This document shows, piece after piece, positions 7,964-15,057 of a stretch of 35,534 bases of DNA. The notes under the pieces were generated by a model. That model did not search any database and was not told the DNA's origin. It worked only from the letters and a program-made list of their open reading frames with translations. The stretch is from an uncultured Subdoligranulum sp. (GTDB lineage: Bacteria; Bacillota; Clostridia; Oscillospirales; Ruminococcaceae). The position numbers were made by a program, and so were the translations under genes. Within the stretch, counting starts at the first letter, position 1, and each line of letters opens with the position of its first letter. The stretch is from the NCBI GenBank assembly GCA_904390925.1, contig CAJFMB010000029.1:1-35534 (forward strand), read 5' to 3'.

Positions 7964-8193
7964 CGCCTATGCGGACGATGCAGGACATCGCGGACCAACT
8001 GTCCGCCATGAAATTTCGCAAAAAGACCTTTGGCGGCGTGGATGAGGCAGACGTCTGGAAAAAGCTCGAGCAGCTGCAACAGACCTACCAGCTTGTCTAC
8101 GACGAGCAGGCGGCCTATTACCAGGCGCTGCTTGACGAGCGCGACAAAGCGCTTGCCCGCGTGATGGGCCGCAGGGGTGATGCCCATGAGTGA
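7960..8193 (+). CDS. Small coiled-coil protein of the pilus operon, DivIVA-like N-terminus
   Basis: The 77-residue cytoplasmic protein overlaps the adhesin stop by ATGA, which suggests translational coupling. No signal peptide or membrane segment is seen. The segment KFRKKTFGGVDEADVWKKLE followed by a long amphipathic helix resembles the N-terminal motif of DivIVA/GpsB proteins, which bind curved membrane and recruit cell-wall proteins. That likeness is by eye and short. ATGs at 7969 and 7978 are alternative starts. It is not part of the streptococcal pilus loci I know, so a role in placing the assembly machinery is only a guess. It overlaps the start of the SipA-like gene. Confidence 0.55.
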   Translation: MTPMRTMQDIADQLSAMKFRKKTFGGVDEADVWKKLEQLQQTYQLVYDEQAAYYQALLDERDKALARVMGRRGDAHE

Positions 8194-9127
8194 TACCCCG
8201 CAGCCCACCAACCGCAAGCTCCGCCGCGCGGGCGAAACCGGCCAGCAGGCGTATGTTTATCACGCTGCGGACAGCCAGGCCCCGCCCGCCAAAAAGGCAA
8301 CGCACATTACCCGTTCGTTCACCCCGCCGGAACCGCCCGCAGATGCGGGTAAGCCGGCAAGCACCGCCGCCCGTCACCGCGATGACGATGCAACTTCCCC
8401 CACATCCGTAGGGGACGATGCTTGCAACGTCACGGGCGCGTCTGCAAATCGCAACGCCCCGCGGGCGGATATGGAATCCGCCCCTACAAAGGGCAAGGCA
8501 AAGCCCGCAGCCCAAACGGAACGCAAGGCAACCCCCGCCAAGGAGGACAGCCCCAGGCGCGGCCGCAAAGGCAAGGCAAAAGACACTGCGCCGCCCACCC
8601 CGGCGGAGGTCATCAAGGCCAAGCGCCGCCGGTGTGCGGATGCGGAGGACATTGCGGGCTTCTTCACCAAGCTGATCGCCATTGTGGTGCTGATCGCGCT
8701 GCTGTTCGGCTTCCTGTTCGGCGTCACGCCGATGCAGAACGACGACATGGCGCCGCGCATCTCGGCGGGCGACCTGCTGTTCTACTATCGCTTGGCCGAT
8801 GACTGGGTCACCGGCGACGTGATGGTGTTCGAGAAGGACGGCGAGCAGTATGTCGGCCGCATCGTCGCCAACCCCGGCGACACGGTGGAGGTAACCGACC
8901 AGGCCACGCTGGTGGTCAACGGCAGCACGGTGCTCGAAAACGACATCTACTACACCACCCCCAAATACGACGATGGCCCCGTCTACCCGGTAACGCTGGC
9001 ACAGGATGAGTACTTCATCCTCTGCGACTACCGCGAAGGCGCCCGCGACAGCCGGTACTTCGGCCCGGTGAAAACAAGCGAGATCAAGGGCAAGGTCATC
9101 ACCGTCATTCGGAGGTCAGGGCTGTAA
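8186..9127 (+). CDS. SipA-like pilus assembly factor (catalytically dead signal peptidase I homologue)
   Basis: The 313-residue protein has a long disordered basic N-terminus (1-155), one membrane helix (about 161-180) and an outward S26 signal-peptidase fold (185-313). In active enzymes the motif is SM.P with a catalytic Ser; here it is D187-M-A-P. The catalytic Lys before RV..PGD is G224 in YVGRIVANPGD. Loss of both residues, to Asp and Gly, matches what I recall for SipA of the Streptococcus pyogenes pilus locus. That protein is needed for pilus assembly but is not a peptidase. Its place between adhesin and backbone pilin is also the same. ATG 8186 is preferred because AGGGG (8173-8177) is well spaced; ATG 8180 is too close. 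Two palindromic repeat units lie inside the coding sequence of the N-terminal linker. Confidence 0.8.
   Translation: MSDTPQPTNRKLRRAGETGQQAYVYHAADSQAPPAKKATHITRSFTPPEPPADAGKPASTAARHRDDDATSPTSVGDDACNVTGASANRNAPRADMESAPTKGKAKPAAQTERKATPAKEDSPRRGRKGKAKDTAPPTPAEVIKAKRRRCADAEDIAGFFTKLIAIVVLIALLFGFLFGVTPMQNDDMAPRISAGDLLFYYRLADDWVTGDVMVFEKDGEQYVGRIVANPGDTVEVTDQATLVVNGSTVLENDIYYTTPKYDDGPVYPVTLAQDEYFILCDYREGARDSRYFGPVKTSEIKGKVITVIRRSGL
8408..8488. repeat. Pair of palindromic repeat units inserted in the SipA-like gene
   Basis: Unit one begins GTAGGGG and holds GACGATGC/GCAACGTC (8414-8421 with 8424-8431, one mismatch). Unit two holds the perfect arms GGGCGGAT/ATCCGCCC (8463-8470 with 8476-8483) and ends CCCCTAC. 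Their outer ends (GTAGGGG and CCCCTAC) are inverted copies, so two members of one family lie head to head. They encode part of the disordered linker and keep the frame open. Small repeats of this look are common between genes in gut Clostridia; placement inside a gene is unusual. Confidence 0.5.
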
Positions 9128-9146
9128 CAGTCCCCAAGCAACCCAT

Positions 9147-9177
9147 TTGTTACATTGGCGTCCCGCCTGTGTATAAA
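9147..9177 (+). promoter_or_regulatory. Possible separate promoter for the backbone pilin
   Basis: TTACAT (9150-9155) and TATAAA (9172-9177) are 16 bp apart; TTGTTA (9147-9152) gives 19 bp. It lies in the 85-bp gap before the major pilin, the largest promoter-like gap of the operon so far. If real, pilin and sortase could be made even when the switch is OFF. Confidence 0.4.
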
Positions 9178-9212
9178 AAATTCTTCAAAAGAAAGAAAGG
9201 AAGAAACCGAGT

Positions 9213-10340
9213 ATGAAATTGAGCAAAAACCTTGGCCGCATCGCGACCACCTTCCTCGCCACCGCGATGCTGGCCAGCGTTTCCGCTGTCCCTGCGTTTG
9301 CTGCTAAGGAAGATGTCATCACTGCCAGCAACAACTCCATCACCATCAACAAGGCAATCAACATGACCGCTGCTGAGGGGGCCGGCGTTCCGGATGCAAC
9401 CTTCAAATTCACGATTGGTGCGGGTCAGCCTGCGGACGGTGTCAAAGTGGGTGACATGACGGCTATCACTAATACTGATGCCGATAAGGTCATGGAAGGT
9501 TTCCAGGTTGCGGTTGACAGTGAGAGTTTCACTGATGAAGATCAGGATGGTGTTTATCTGGCTGGTCTTACTCTGAGCTTTAATCCTGCTGCATTTGCTG
9601 ACACCGGCGCTGGTGTTTATCGTTACACCTTCAAGGAAGAAGCTTGCAGCGTTGCCGGCATGGACATTGACAACACGACCTATACGCTGGATGTGACTGT
9701 TGGTAACGATGGCGATAACTATAAAATCGTCCGCGCTGAGGTATATTCGAACGCAGACAAGGCTGATAAGACTGACACCATCACCAACACCTACAATACC
9801 TACGATTTGACCCTTGATAAAAAGGTTGATGGCCTGCTGGGCGATAAGACCAAAGACTTTGCATTCACGATTGTTTTCACCAACCCTGATAAGTCTGCTA
9901 CCAGCTTCCAGTGGGCGTATGATACGGATGCTGTAACCCCCAGCTATACAACTGTGAACTTTGGTGAAGATGGCAAAGCGACTGTTGATGTTAGCCTGGC
10001 TCATGGTGAGGATGTCATCTTTAAGGGTCTGCCTGAGGATGTTACCTATGTCATCACCGAGGCGGAGAATTCTGAATACGTTGCCAGCGCAACCGGTACT
10101 GGTATGAACGAGAATGTGGTTGGCAGCAATCCGTCAACTGATAGCGATAAAAAGGTCGTCAACGGCGATGTGAAAGTTGAGAATGTGGCTCAGGATGTTG
10201 CCGTCTCTTACACCAACGTCAATGTGAATGATGAGACTCCTGCTACCGGCATTGCTATGAACGTTGCGCCCTACGCCCTGCTGGTCGCGGTGGCTGGCGT
10301 TGCCTGCTTCTTCTTCCTGCGTAAGCGCCGTGAGGACTGA
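9213..10340 (+). CDS. Major (backbone) pilin, Spy0128/FctA type
   Basis: The 375-residue protein has a signal peptide ending at AFA (about 30), then two isopeptide-forming Ig-like domains. Domain one has the Lys segment SITINKAIN and ends TNTYN; domain two has YDLTLDKKVDG, a YVITEAE glutamate segment and ends SYTN. These Lys...Glu...Asn segments are the signature of self-crosslinked Spy0128-type pilins. The sorting signal TPATG is followed by a hydrophobic helix and RKRRED. It would be the polymer subunit joined by the downstream sortase. AAAGGAAG near 9193-9200 precedes the ATG. As in the adhesin, the signal peptide and sorting ends are GC-rich with different codon use from the middle, suggesting exchange of the exposed part. 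Confidence 0.85.
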   Translation: MKLSKNLGRIATTFLATAMLASVSAVPAFAAKEDVITASNNSITINKAINMTAAEGAGVPDATFKFTIGAGQPADGVKVGDMTAITNTDADKVMEGFQVAVDSESFTDEDQDGVYLAGLTLSFNPAAFADTGAGVYRYTFKEEACSVAGMDIDNTTYTLDVTVGNDGDNYKIVRAEVYSNADKADKTDTITNTYNTYDLTLDKKVDGLLGDKTKDFAFTIVFTNPDKSATSFQWAYDTDAVTPSYTTVNFGEDGKATVDVSLAHGEDVIFKGLPEDVTYVITEAENSEYVASATGTGMNENVVGSNPSTDSDKKVVNGDVKVENVAQDVAVSYTNVNVNDETPATGIAMNVAPYALLVAVAGVACFFFLRKRRED

Positions 10341-10400
10341 TTCATTAACCTGAATCAGGGCAGCGAAAACTGACAATATTTGTACTGAACCAATCTAACC

Positions 10401-10418
10401 ACCTTTCACCAAAGGAGG
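10401..10418 (+). promoter_or_regulatory. Hairpin masking the sortase Shine-Dalgarno
   Basis: CCTTT (10402-10406) can pair with AAAGG (10411-10415), which is part of the AAAGGAGG ribosome site for the sortase. Together with the weak TTG start this would lower sortase synthesis relative to pilin from a shared transcript. The stem is short, so the effect may be modest. Confidence 0.4.
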
Positions 10419-10426
10419 TACCCCTC

Positions 10427-11176
10427 TTGCACACAGCGGCCAAGCTGGCGCGCGCCGGCGACCGTCTGGTCAGCATGGTAGCCGCGGCACTGATCGTGTT
10501 GATGCTGCTGTTCGGCGGGTATTCCCTGTGGGACACGGCCATGATATACAATGGCGCGTTCCTGGACAGTGACTTGCTTGCCTTCAAGCCTGGCACCACG
10601 GGCGACCCGGATTCTAACCCCACGCTGGAGGAACTCCAGGCCATCAACCCGGATGTGCTTGGTTGGCTGACCATCGACGATACCCACATCGACTATCCCG
10701 TTGTCATCGGTGAGGATGACATGGAGTATATCAATACCGATGTTTATGGAAACTTTGCGCTGTATGGCTCGATCTTTATGTCGAGCATGAACGCGCGGGA
10801 TCTGTCGGATTCGTATACCCTGATCTATGGGCACCACATGGACAACGGTGGTATGTTCGGTGATGTCGTCGAGTTCATCAATACTGATTACTTTGAATCC
10901 CATCCAACCGGCACATTCTATTTGCCGGATGCCACCTATACCATCGAGATATTTGCCTGCTTGCAGACGGATGCCTTTGACAGTATGGTGTATAATCCGA
11001 CCAATCAGCCGGACGGTGATGTGAGTGAGCTGCTGAACTACATTGATGAGAATGCGGTACAAAGCCGGTACATCGGCGTGACGCCGCAGGACAAAGTGAT
11101 CGGTTTGTCCACCTGTGCAGAGGCGGAAACCAACGGTCGTGTCGTCATCTTCGGGCGGCTGGACCGCATGAGCTGA
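10427..11176 (+). CDS. Pilus-assembling sortase, class B type
   Basis: The 249-residue membrane-anchored transpeptidase has an N-terminal membrane helix (about 14-35), then the sortase barrel. Motifs are VLGWLTIDDTHIDYPVV (class B look), TLIYGHHM with catalytic H136, IGLSTC with nucleophile C230, and R238 in NGRVVIFGRL. In the S. pyogenes M1 pilus the polymerase is also a class-B-like sortase next to the backbone pilin, which fits the order here. The start is TTG 10427, set by AAAGGAGG at 10411-10418. It would join backbone pilins through the TPATG signal, and possibly the IPATG adhesin and VPQTS minor pilin; final attachment to the wall may need a housekeeping sortase not in this window. Confidence 0.88.
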   Translation: MHTAAKLARAGDRLVSMVAAALIVLMLLFGGYSLWDTAMIYNGAFLDSDLLAFKPGTTGDPDSNPTLEELQAINPDVLGWLTIDDTHIDYPVVIGEDDMEYINTDVYGNFALYGSIFMSSMNARDLSDSYTLIYGHHMDNGGMFGDVVEFINTDYFESHPTGTFYLPDATYTIEIFACLQTDAFDSMVYNPTNQPDGDVSELLNYIDENAVQSRYIGVTPQDKVIGLSTCAEAETNGRVVIFGRLDRMS

Positions 11177-11182
11177 CAATAT

Positions 11183-11213
11183 GGGCGGGGGCCGGGGCGC
11201 GGCCACGCGCCCG
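11183..11213 (+). promoter_or_regulatory. GC-rich hairpin between sortase and minor pilin
   Basis: GGGCGCG/CGCGCCC (11195-11201 with 11206-11212) forms a compact stem, with outer GGGCGGG/CCGCCCC partly able to extend it. No T-run follows, so it is better read as an RNA-stabilising or processing hairpin than a terminator. It may set a different transcript level for the last gene. Confidence 0.35.
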
Positions 11214-11249
11214 CCCCACCCCTGGTCCATTTTGAAGGAGGTAGCAACA

Positions 11250-11953
11250 ATGAATCAAGCGATACGGAAACTGAGCGGATTGCTGGTGCTTCCCGTGCTG
11301 CTCGCGGCCCTGCTGATGATGCCCGTCCGCAAGTGCCCTATGAGTGCACCGCCGACTTGCCGGTCAGCGTTGAACTGAATGGTGACATCGACGAGCAGTT
11401 CCACGTGACGATCGATTTGGCGGAAGGCATGGACGAAACCACGCCGCTGCCGGATGAAGCCACTGACGGTCTGATGATTGCAGGCGATGCCAGCGAGACG
11501 TTCCACAATTTCCACTTTGCCAAACCGGGTAATTATGTCTATGTGGTCAAGCAGGAAACTGGCAACACGGCCTACATGAGCTATGATGACACGGTCTACA
11601 CGGTGACCATCCGTGTGACCAACGCCGACAACGGCGGCCTGCAAAGCGAAATTTGGGCCACCACTGATGATGACCCGGATACGAAAGTGCAGGAGCTGCG
11701 GTTCCTGAACACCTACGCCCCGCCGGCCCCGGCTACGCCGAAGCCGGATGACCACCCGGAGATCGAGCAGGCCATCAAGGACGGCACTTGGGGCAGCACC
11801 CCGACGCCAAAGCCCGCCAATGGTCTGGTCCCCCAGACCAGCGACACCCTGCCCCTGACGGCATTGGTTGTCGTGCTGATCGTGGCGGCGGTTGCGATCG
11901 TGACGCTGGTGGTGCTGCGCAAGCGTAACGCGAAGCAGAACGAACAAAAGTAA
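11250..11953 (+). pseudogene. Minor pilin (FctB-like), frameshifted after the signal peptide
   Basis: An ATG at 11250 with AAGGAGG (11235-11241) starts a signal peptide (MNQAIRKLSGLLVLPVLLAA then LLMMPV), but that frame becomes meaningless near 11325. The mature protein continues in another frame from about 11333: YECTADLPVSVELNG, one Spy0128-like domain ending RFLNTY, a Pro-rich linker, the sorting signal VPQTSD, a membrane helix and a KRNAKQNEQK tail. Restoring one base around 11322-11333 would rejoin both parts. An FctB-type minor pilin at the end of the locus matches the streptococcal order and would anchor the fibre. No slippery heptamer is visible. The break may be a real mutation, a reversible change or a sequencing error. 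Confidence 0.7.
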
Positions 11954-11977
11954 GCTGCGGCTGCTTTCATAAGAATC

Positions 11978-12023
11978 AAAATGCTGCCAGCCAGTGAACC
12001 TGACTGGCGGCATTTTGCTTTTT
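11978..12023 (+). terminator. Terminator of the pilus operon
   Basis: A 13-bp stem with one wobble pair, AAAATGCTGCCAG (11978-11990) with CTGGCGGCATTTT (12004-12016), is followed by a T-run at 12019-12023. It closes the pilus island before the recombination module. Confidence 0.8.
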
Positions 12024-12232
12024 GGCCGAACAATTCCGCACAAAGCAAAGGAGAGTCATCGAAAGCCAGTGAGGAAGCTGGGCAACAAGTGACGACACAG
12101 GAAAGCTATATGCCGCGACAATTGGCGCACCCGCCGGTTGCCGCGGCTTTGCTATATGTGCGCACGAAAACAAGAATGATTACAAAATGGTTACAGAAAT
12201 TTAATGTGCAACCCACGTGTTGAACTTTAACT

Positions 12233-12241
12233 TGTTATACT
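12233..12241 (+). promoter_or_regulatory. Extended -10 promoter for the element regulator
   Basis: TGT-TATACT (12233-12241) fits an extended -10 element, with no good -35 at normal spacing. It lies 19 bp before the ATG of the HTH regulator. The interval from 12024 to 12232 holds no gene I can support. Confidence 0.45.
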
Positions 12242-12259
12242 TTCTAAAATTGCGAAAGG

Positions 12260-12634
12260 ATGGTGAAGAAACATTTGAAAGAAACAGCCATCCTTCGTCG
12301 GTTTGCCATCATAGAAGTTCTTCGCCATGAGGGAACGATGCATATTGGAGACCTGGCCCAAAAGTTCCAGGTGTCAAAGCAGACAATCCACAAAGATATT
12401 GATATACTTACTGTGTGCTTCAACATCCAGGTCAAGCGCGGACGGTATCACAGCGGCGTGTGCCTGATCTGTGACACAGGCGCAAAAGCGGATACCCTGA
12501 ACGCAGCACAGGTGATATGTCTCTGCACACTTCTCGCACGAGTGACAGAGGATGAGCGGGTGATTCTGCTCTCCATCCTGTATGATTTTGCCCCGGGGTT
12601 TCATTCTCCATCCCCAAACGCGAAAACTGCGTAG
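12260..12634 (+). CDS. HTH (DeoR-like) regulator of the mobile element
   Basis: The 124-residue protein starts with a winged-helix region: FAIIEVLRHEGTMHIGDLAQ then KFQVSKQTIHKDIDIL, typical of DeoR/HTH_11 regulators. The C-terminal part (LNAAQVICLCTLLARV...VILLSILYDFAPG) resembles the short tail of small HTH proteins found near xis-int in Clostridia conjugative elements. No sugar-binding domain is present, so it is not a classical DeoR metabolic repressor. The start is uncertain: ATG 12260 and GTG 12263 are very close to AAAGGA (12255-12260), and TTG 12275 would be better spaced. A role in controlling excision or transfer is inferred from position. Confidence 0.65.
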   Translation: MVKKHLKETAILRRFAIIEVLRHEGTMHIGDLAQKFQVSKQTIHKDIDILTVCFNIQVKRGRYHSGVCLICDTGAKADTLNAAQVICLCTLLARVTEDERVILLSILYDFAPGFHSPSPNAKTA

Positions 12635-13118
12635 TTGACCCTGTGCAGTCAACGCAAAAACGCCCGCTATTTCCGTGCCCGCCTTTGGGTATTGAATAGA
12701 CGTACCTTGACAATTGAATAGACGGCAGAACAGGTACATATCCCGCGCAGGAGCGAGTGAGAAGCGACGCCAGGATGTTGGCAGCCAGGAGGTGAACACG
12801 GCTGCCAGCGGAGCGCCCACCGCCTTTCTCAGACACGGCTGTGGCACGCTGTGCGCGACGATTGCGCGGGTGGATAATGATACTTCCTCACGGCCTCCTA
12901 AGGACTTGGGAGGGGCTCTATTGAGCCATGACAGCTTGCCAGCATAGCGGCCTGTTCTGTCCCTCTCGCCCGGGGGCGTGGCAAACAGGGCGATCCCATT
13001 TGAACCCTTACTATCTGATTTGATGTCAGATATTATGGCGGCCATCGCAAACGGAGTGTCCCTCCCCTTATGGTGGCCGTCATCCATGTGGCATTAAATT
13101 TTACAAGGAGGCTAACAC
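12635..13118. other. Structured non-coding leader between the regulator and excisionase
   Basis: About 480 bp without a supportable gene. It contains TTGACA at 12707-12712 without a clear -10, a 12-bp tandem-like repeat (12691-12724), a GGCAGCC/GGCTGCC hairpin (12780-12786 with 12800-12806), and a long hairpin ATGGCGGCCA/TGGCCGTCAT (13035-13044 with 13074-13083, one mismatch) just before the excisionase. Similar sequence blocks precede xis in Tn1549-like elements as far as I recall. It may regulate xis-int expression by RNA structure, or include transfer signals. Confidence 0.45.
12691..12724 (+). repeat. Two direct repeats ATTGAATAGACG, 22 bp apart
   Basis: Exact copies at 12691-12702 and 12713-12724 start 22 bp apart, about two helical turns, so a dimeric protein could bind both on one face of the DNA. 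The second copy overlaps the spacer of the TTGACA at 12707. They are a natural operator candidate for the HTH regulator upstream or for the excisionase. Confidence 0.5.
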
Positions 13119-13382
13119 ATGGACACTACTAAAAAATTATCCCCAGAGACATCGCAACCTGAACATGCCGCTTTTGAAATTGAGCCGGTCGTCTTACCAC
13201 AGGTTGCCAGCATCAAGCAGGCCAGCGCCATGATGGGGCTGCCGGTTTACTATCTGCGGCGGCTTTGCAAAGAGGTGCCGGGTATCGCGTTCCGATCCGG
13301 CATAAAGTGGTACATCAATCTGGGGCGTCTGGCCGATTATTATAATGGCCGCTTGACGGAACCCACGGAGCCAAAGGAATAA
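13119..13382 (+). CDS. xis: Excisionase (recombination directionality factor)
   Basis: The 87-residue protein has a winged-helix DNA-binding core: VASIKQASAMMGLPVYYLRR then LCKEVPGIAFRSGIKWYINL, as in Tn916-type Xis and excisionase/MerR-like families. Members bend DNA at the element ends and make the integrase excise instead of integrate. AAGGAGG near 13105-13111 precedes the ATG. It lies 129 bp before the integrase and is transcribed in the same direction, the usual pairing. The acidic N-terminal 25 residues are probably disordered. Confidence 0.8.
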   Translation: MDTTKKLSPETSQPEHAAFEIEPVVLPQVASIKQASAMMGLPVYYLRRLCKEVPGIAFRSGIKWYINLGRLADYYNGRLTEPTEPKE

Positions 13383-13511
13383 TAGGCTGCGCGCTGTCAA
13401 GCCTGTCAGGCAGCCCGGCGACAAACTTCCTCCCGGCAGGAAACCAGGTTATAGTGGGCGTCAGGAGGGCAACTCCGATTTTCTGTAACCACGATTTGGG
13501 AGGAAAAAACG

Positions 13512-14999
13512 ATGGCATCCGTAAAACTGATAACACCCCAACACAAACCAAAGTATTTCAAATTGACCGCCAACATTGTGGTGAACGGCAGGAAGAAGCG
13601 CTGCTATTCCCGATTCGAGTTTGACCCCAAGGTGCTTAAGACGGCAAAGGCACGGTATGCTGCGGCGATGGCTGCGGCTATCCGCTTTGAGGCAGAAATG
13701 CAGCAGGAGGCGCTGAACGCCAAAAAGCCGGAACCCATTCGGACATTTGCTGAGGTGGCGGAAGAATACATCCAATCCTGCAAGGCACGCAAAGCGCCCT
13801 CTGCGCGCTTGCGTGGTAATTATGACGCAAGCAAAGATAAGGCAAATACAACGAACAATAAGGAGACCTACCTGCGCAAACTGCAAACCGTGAGCCCCTG
13901 GTTCACGTCGATGGAGATCAACAAGATCAGCAAGGGCGACTATGAGCGGTTGATGGATGAGATGGAAGTGATGGGGCCCTACCGCCGTGAACGGGCCACC
14001 CTGCGCCCCGGTGCAGAGGTGTACAAAACGGCCTCCTTCACAAAACTGGCTGCGAAGTGCGATGTCACCCCTTATACGATAGCGGAAGCGTTCCGCGGCA
14101 AGACTGTGAAACGCCACACCGCCGATGAGATCGCCAAGGCCCTGGGGCAGTCCGTGGAGGCGTTGTTCCAGATCGAGGTGGTCGAGCACGCGCTTTCCCA
14201 AAAGACGATGCGCGAATACGCTCTTTTCGCCCGCCAGGTCATGCAATACGCCGCAGACCATTATGGCACCACAAAACCGGAATTTGCCCTGCCTGCCAAG
14301 GGCAGCCGACCCCGCTTTGTGGATTGCCTGCATGAGGATGAGGTACATACCCTGCTGAAAGAGCTGGACCGGTGCAGCATGATCGAACAGGCGGTAATTC
14401 GAAGTTTGCTCAACACGGGCGTACGCCGCGGCGAGCTGGCGGGGCTGACCTGGGACGACGTCGACTTTGCCGGATGCACGGTACACGTCTACAAGTCCCT
14501 GATGGTGATTCGGGGCTTCGGGTATCAGCTGACCACGACCAAGGAGTCAAACGACCGCTATGTGGATGTGGCACCGGAGTATATGGAATTCATGCAGCGG
14601 TACTACGACTACTGGAAAACGAAAAAACGGCTGATGGGTGCCAGCTGGCAAACCGTCATCGAAAAGAAAAACGGCAAACATTATGCCTCTCTGCGCGCCT
14701 TGGCCGGCAACGATTTCGTGATCTGCAACGACCAGGGCTGGCCGTTGAACCCGGACGGCTACGCGGCAATGGTACGCCGCGTGGGGGATAGGGCGGGGGT
14801 TCGCCACCTGCATCCCCACATGTTCCGACATACTTTTGTCAGCATCCTGATGTCCAACCCGGAGATCGATGTGGCCACTGTGGCCGCCGAAGCGGGCCAT
14901 GCGCAGCCCAGCACGACCCTGATGATCTACACCCAGCAGTACAAAAAACGGCAAAAAATGATCCGTAGCCAACTTAGCAAGGAATTGTACGGCAGATAG
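13512..14999 (+). CDS. int: Tyrosine integrase of the mobile element, with an embedded HTH-like insert
   Basis: The 495-residue integrase has an N-terminal arm-binding region, a core-binding domain (about 75-270) and a catalytic domain. Active-site residues are R305 in TGVRRGEL, Lys in TTTKESNDR, H436 and R439 in HPHMFRH, His in EAGHAQ, and nucleophile Y473 in LMIYTQQY. Unusually, residues about 173-223 (TASFTKLAAKCDVTPYTIAE...TADEIAKALGQSVEALFQ) look like a Cro/C1-type helix-turn-helix inserted in the core-binding domain. GGGAGG near 13498-13503 precedes the ATG. It would recombine the element into the tRNA locus to its right; arm-type repeats lie at 15020-15040 and 15226-15245. Confidence 0.88.
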   Translation: MASVKLITPQHKPKYFKLTANIVVNGRKKRCYSRFEFDPKVLKTAKARYAAAMAAAIRFEAEMQQEALNAKKPEPIRTFAEVAEEYIQSCKARKAPSARLRGNYDASKDKANTTNNKETYLRKLQTVSPWFTSMEINKISKGDYERLMDEMEVMGPYRRERATLRPGAEVYKTASFTKLAAKCDVTPYTIAEAFRGKTVKRHTADEIAKALGQSVEALFQIEVVEHALSQKTMREYALFARQVMQYAADHYGTTKPEFALPAKGSRPRFVDCLHEDEVHTLLKELDRCSMIEQAVIRSLLNTGVRRGELAGLTWDDVDFAGCTVHVYKSLMVIRGFGYQLTTTKESNDRYVDVAPEYMEFMQRYYDYWKTKKRLMGASWQTVIEKKNGKHYASLRALAGNDFVICNDQGWPLNPDGYAAMVRRVGDRAGVRHLHPHMFRHTFVSILMSNPEIDVATVAAEAGHAQPSTTLMIYTQQYKKRQKMIRSQLSKELYGR

Positions 15000-15019
15000 T
15001 CAATTTTCGGGACGCCCCT

Positions 15020-15040
15020 AAATTTTGGCTACCAAAATTT
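15020..15040. repeat. Perfect palindrome with an integrase arm-type site
   Basis: AAATTTTGG-CTA-CCAAAATTT is a perfect 9-3-9 inverted repeat directly after the integrase stop. It contains TTGGCTACC (15025-15033), the reverse complement of the GGTAGCCAA copies at 15226-15245. Integrase arm sites commonly flank a crossover point in this manner. Confidence 0.5.
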
Positions 15041-15057
15041 CACAACTTTCGCCACGA

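Noticed and set aside
11316-11336. Programmed frameshifting to join the two parts of the minor pilin
   Set aside because: No slippery heptamer or downstream pseudoknot-like structure was seen at the break.
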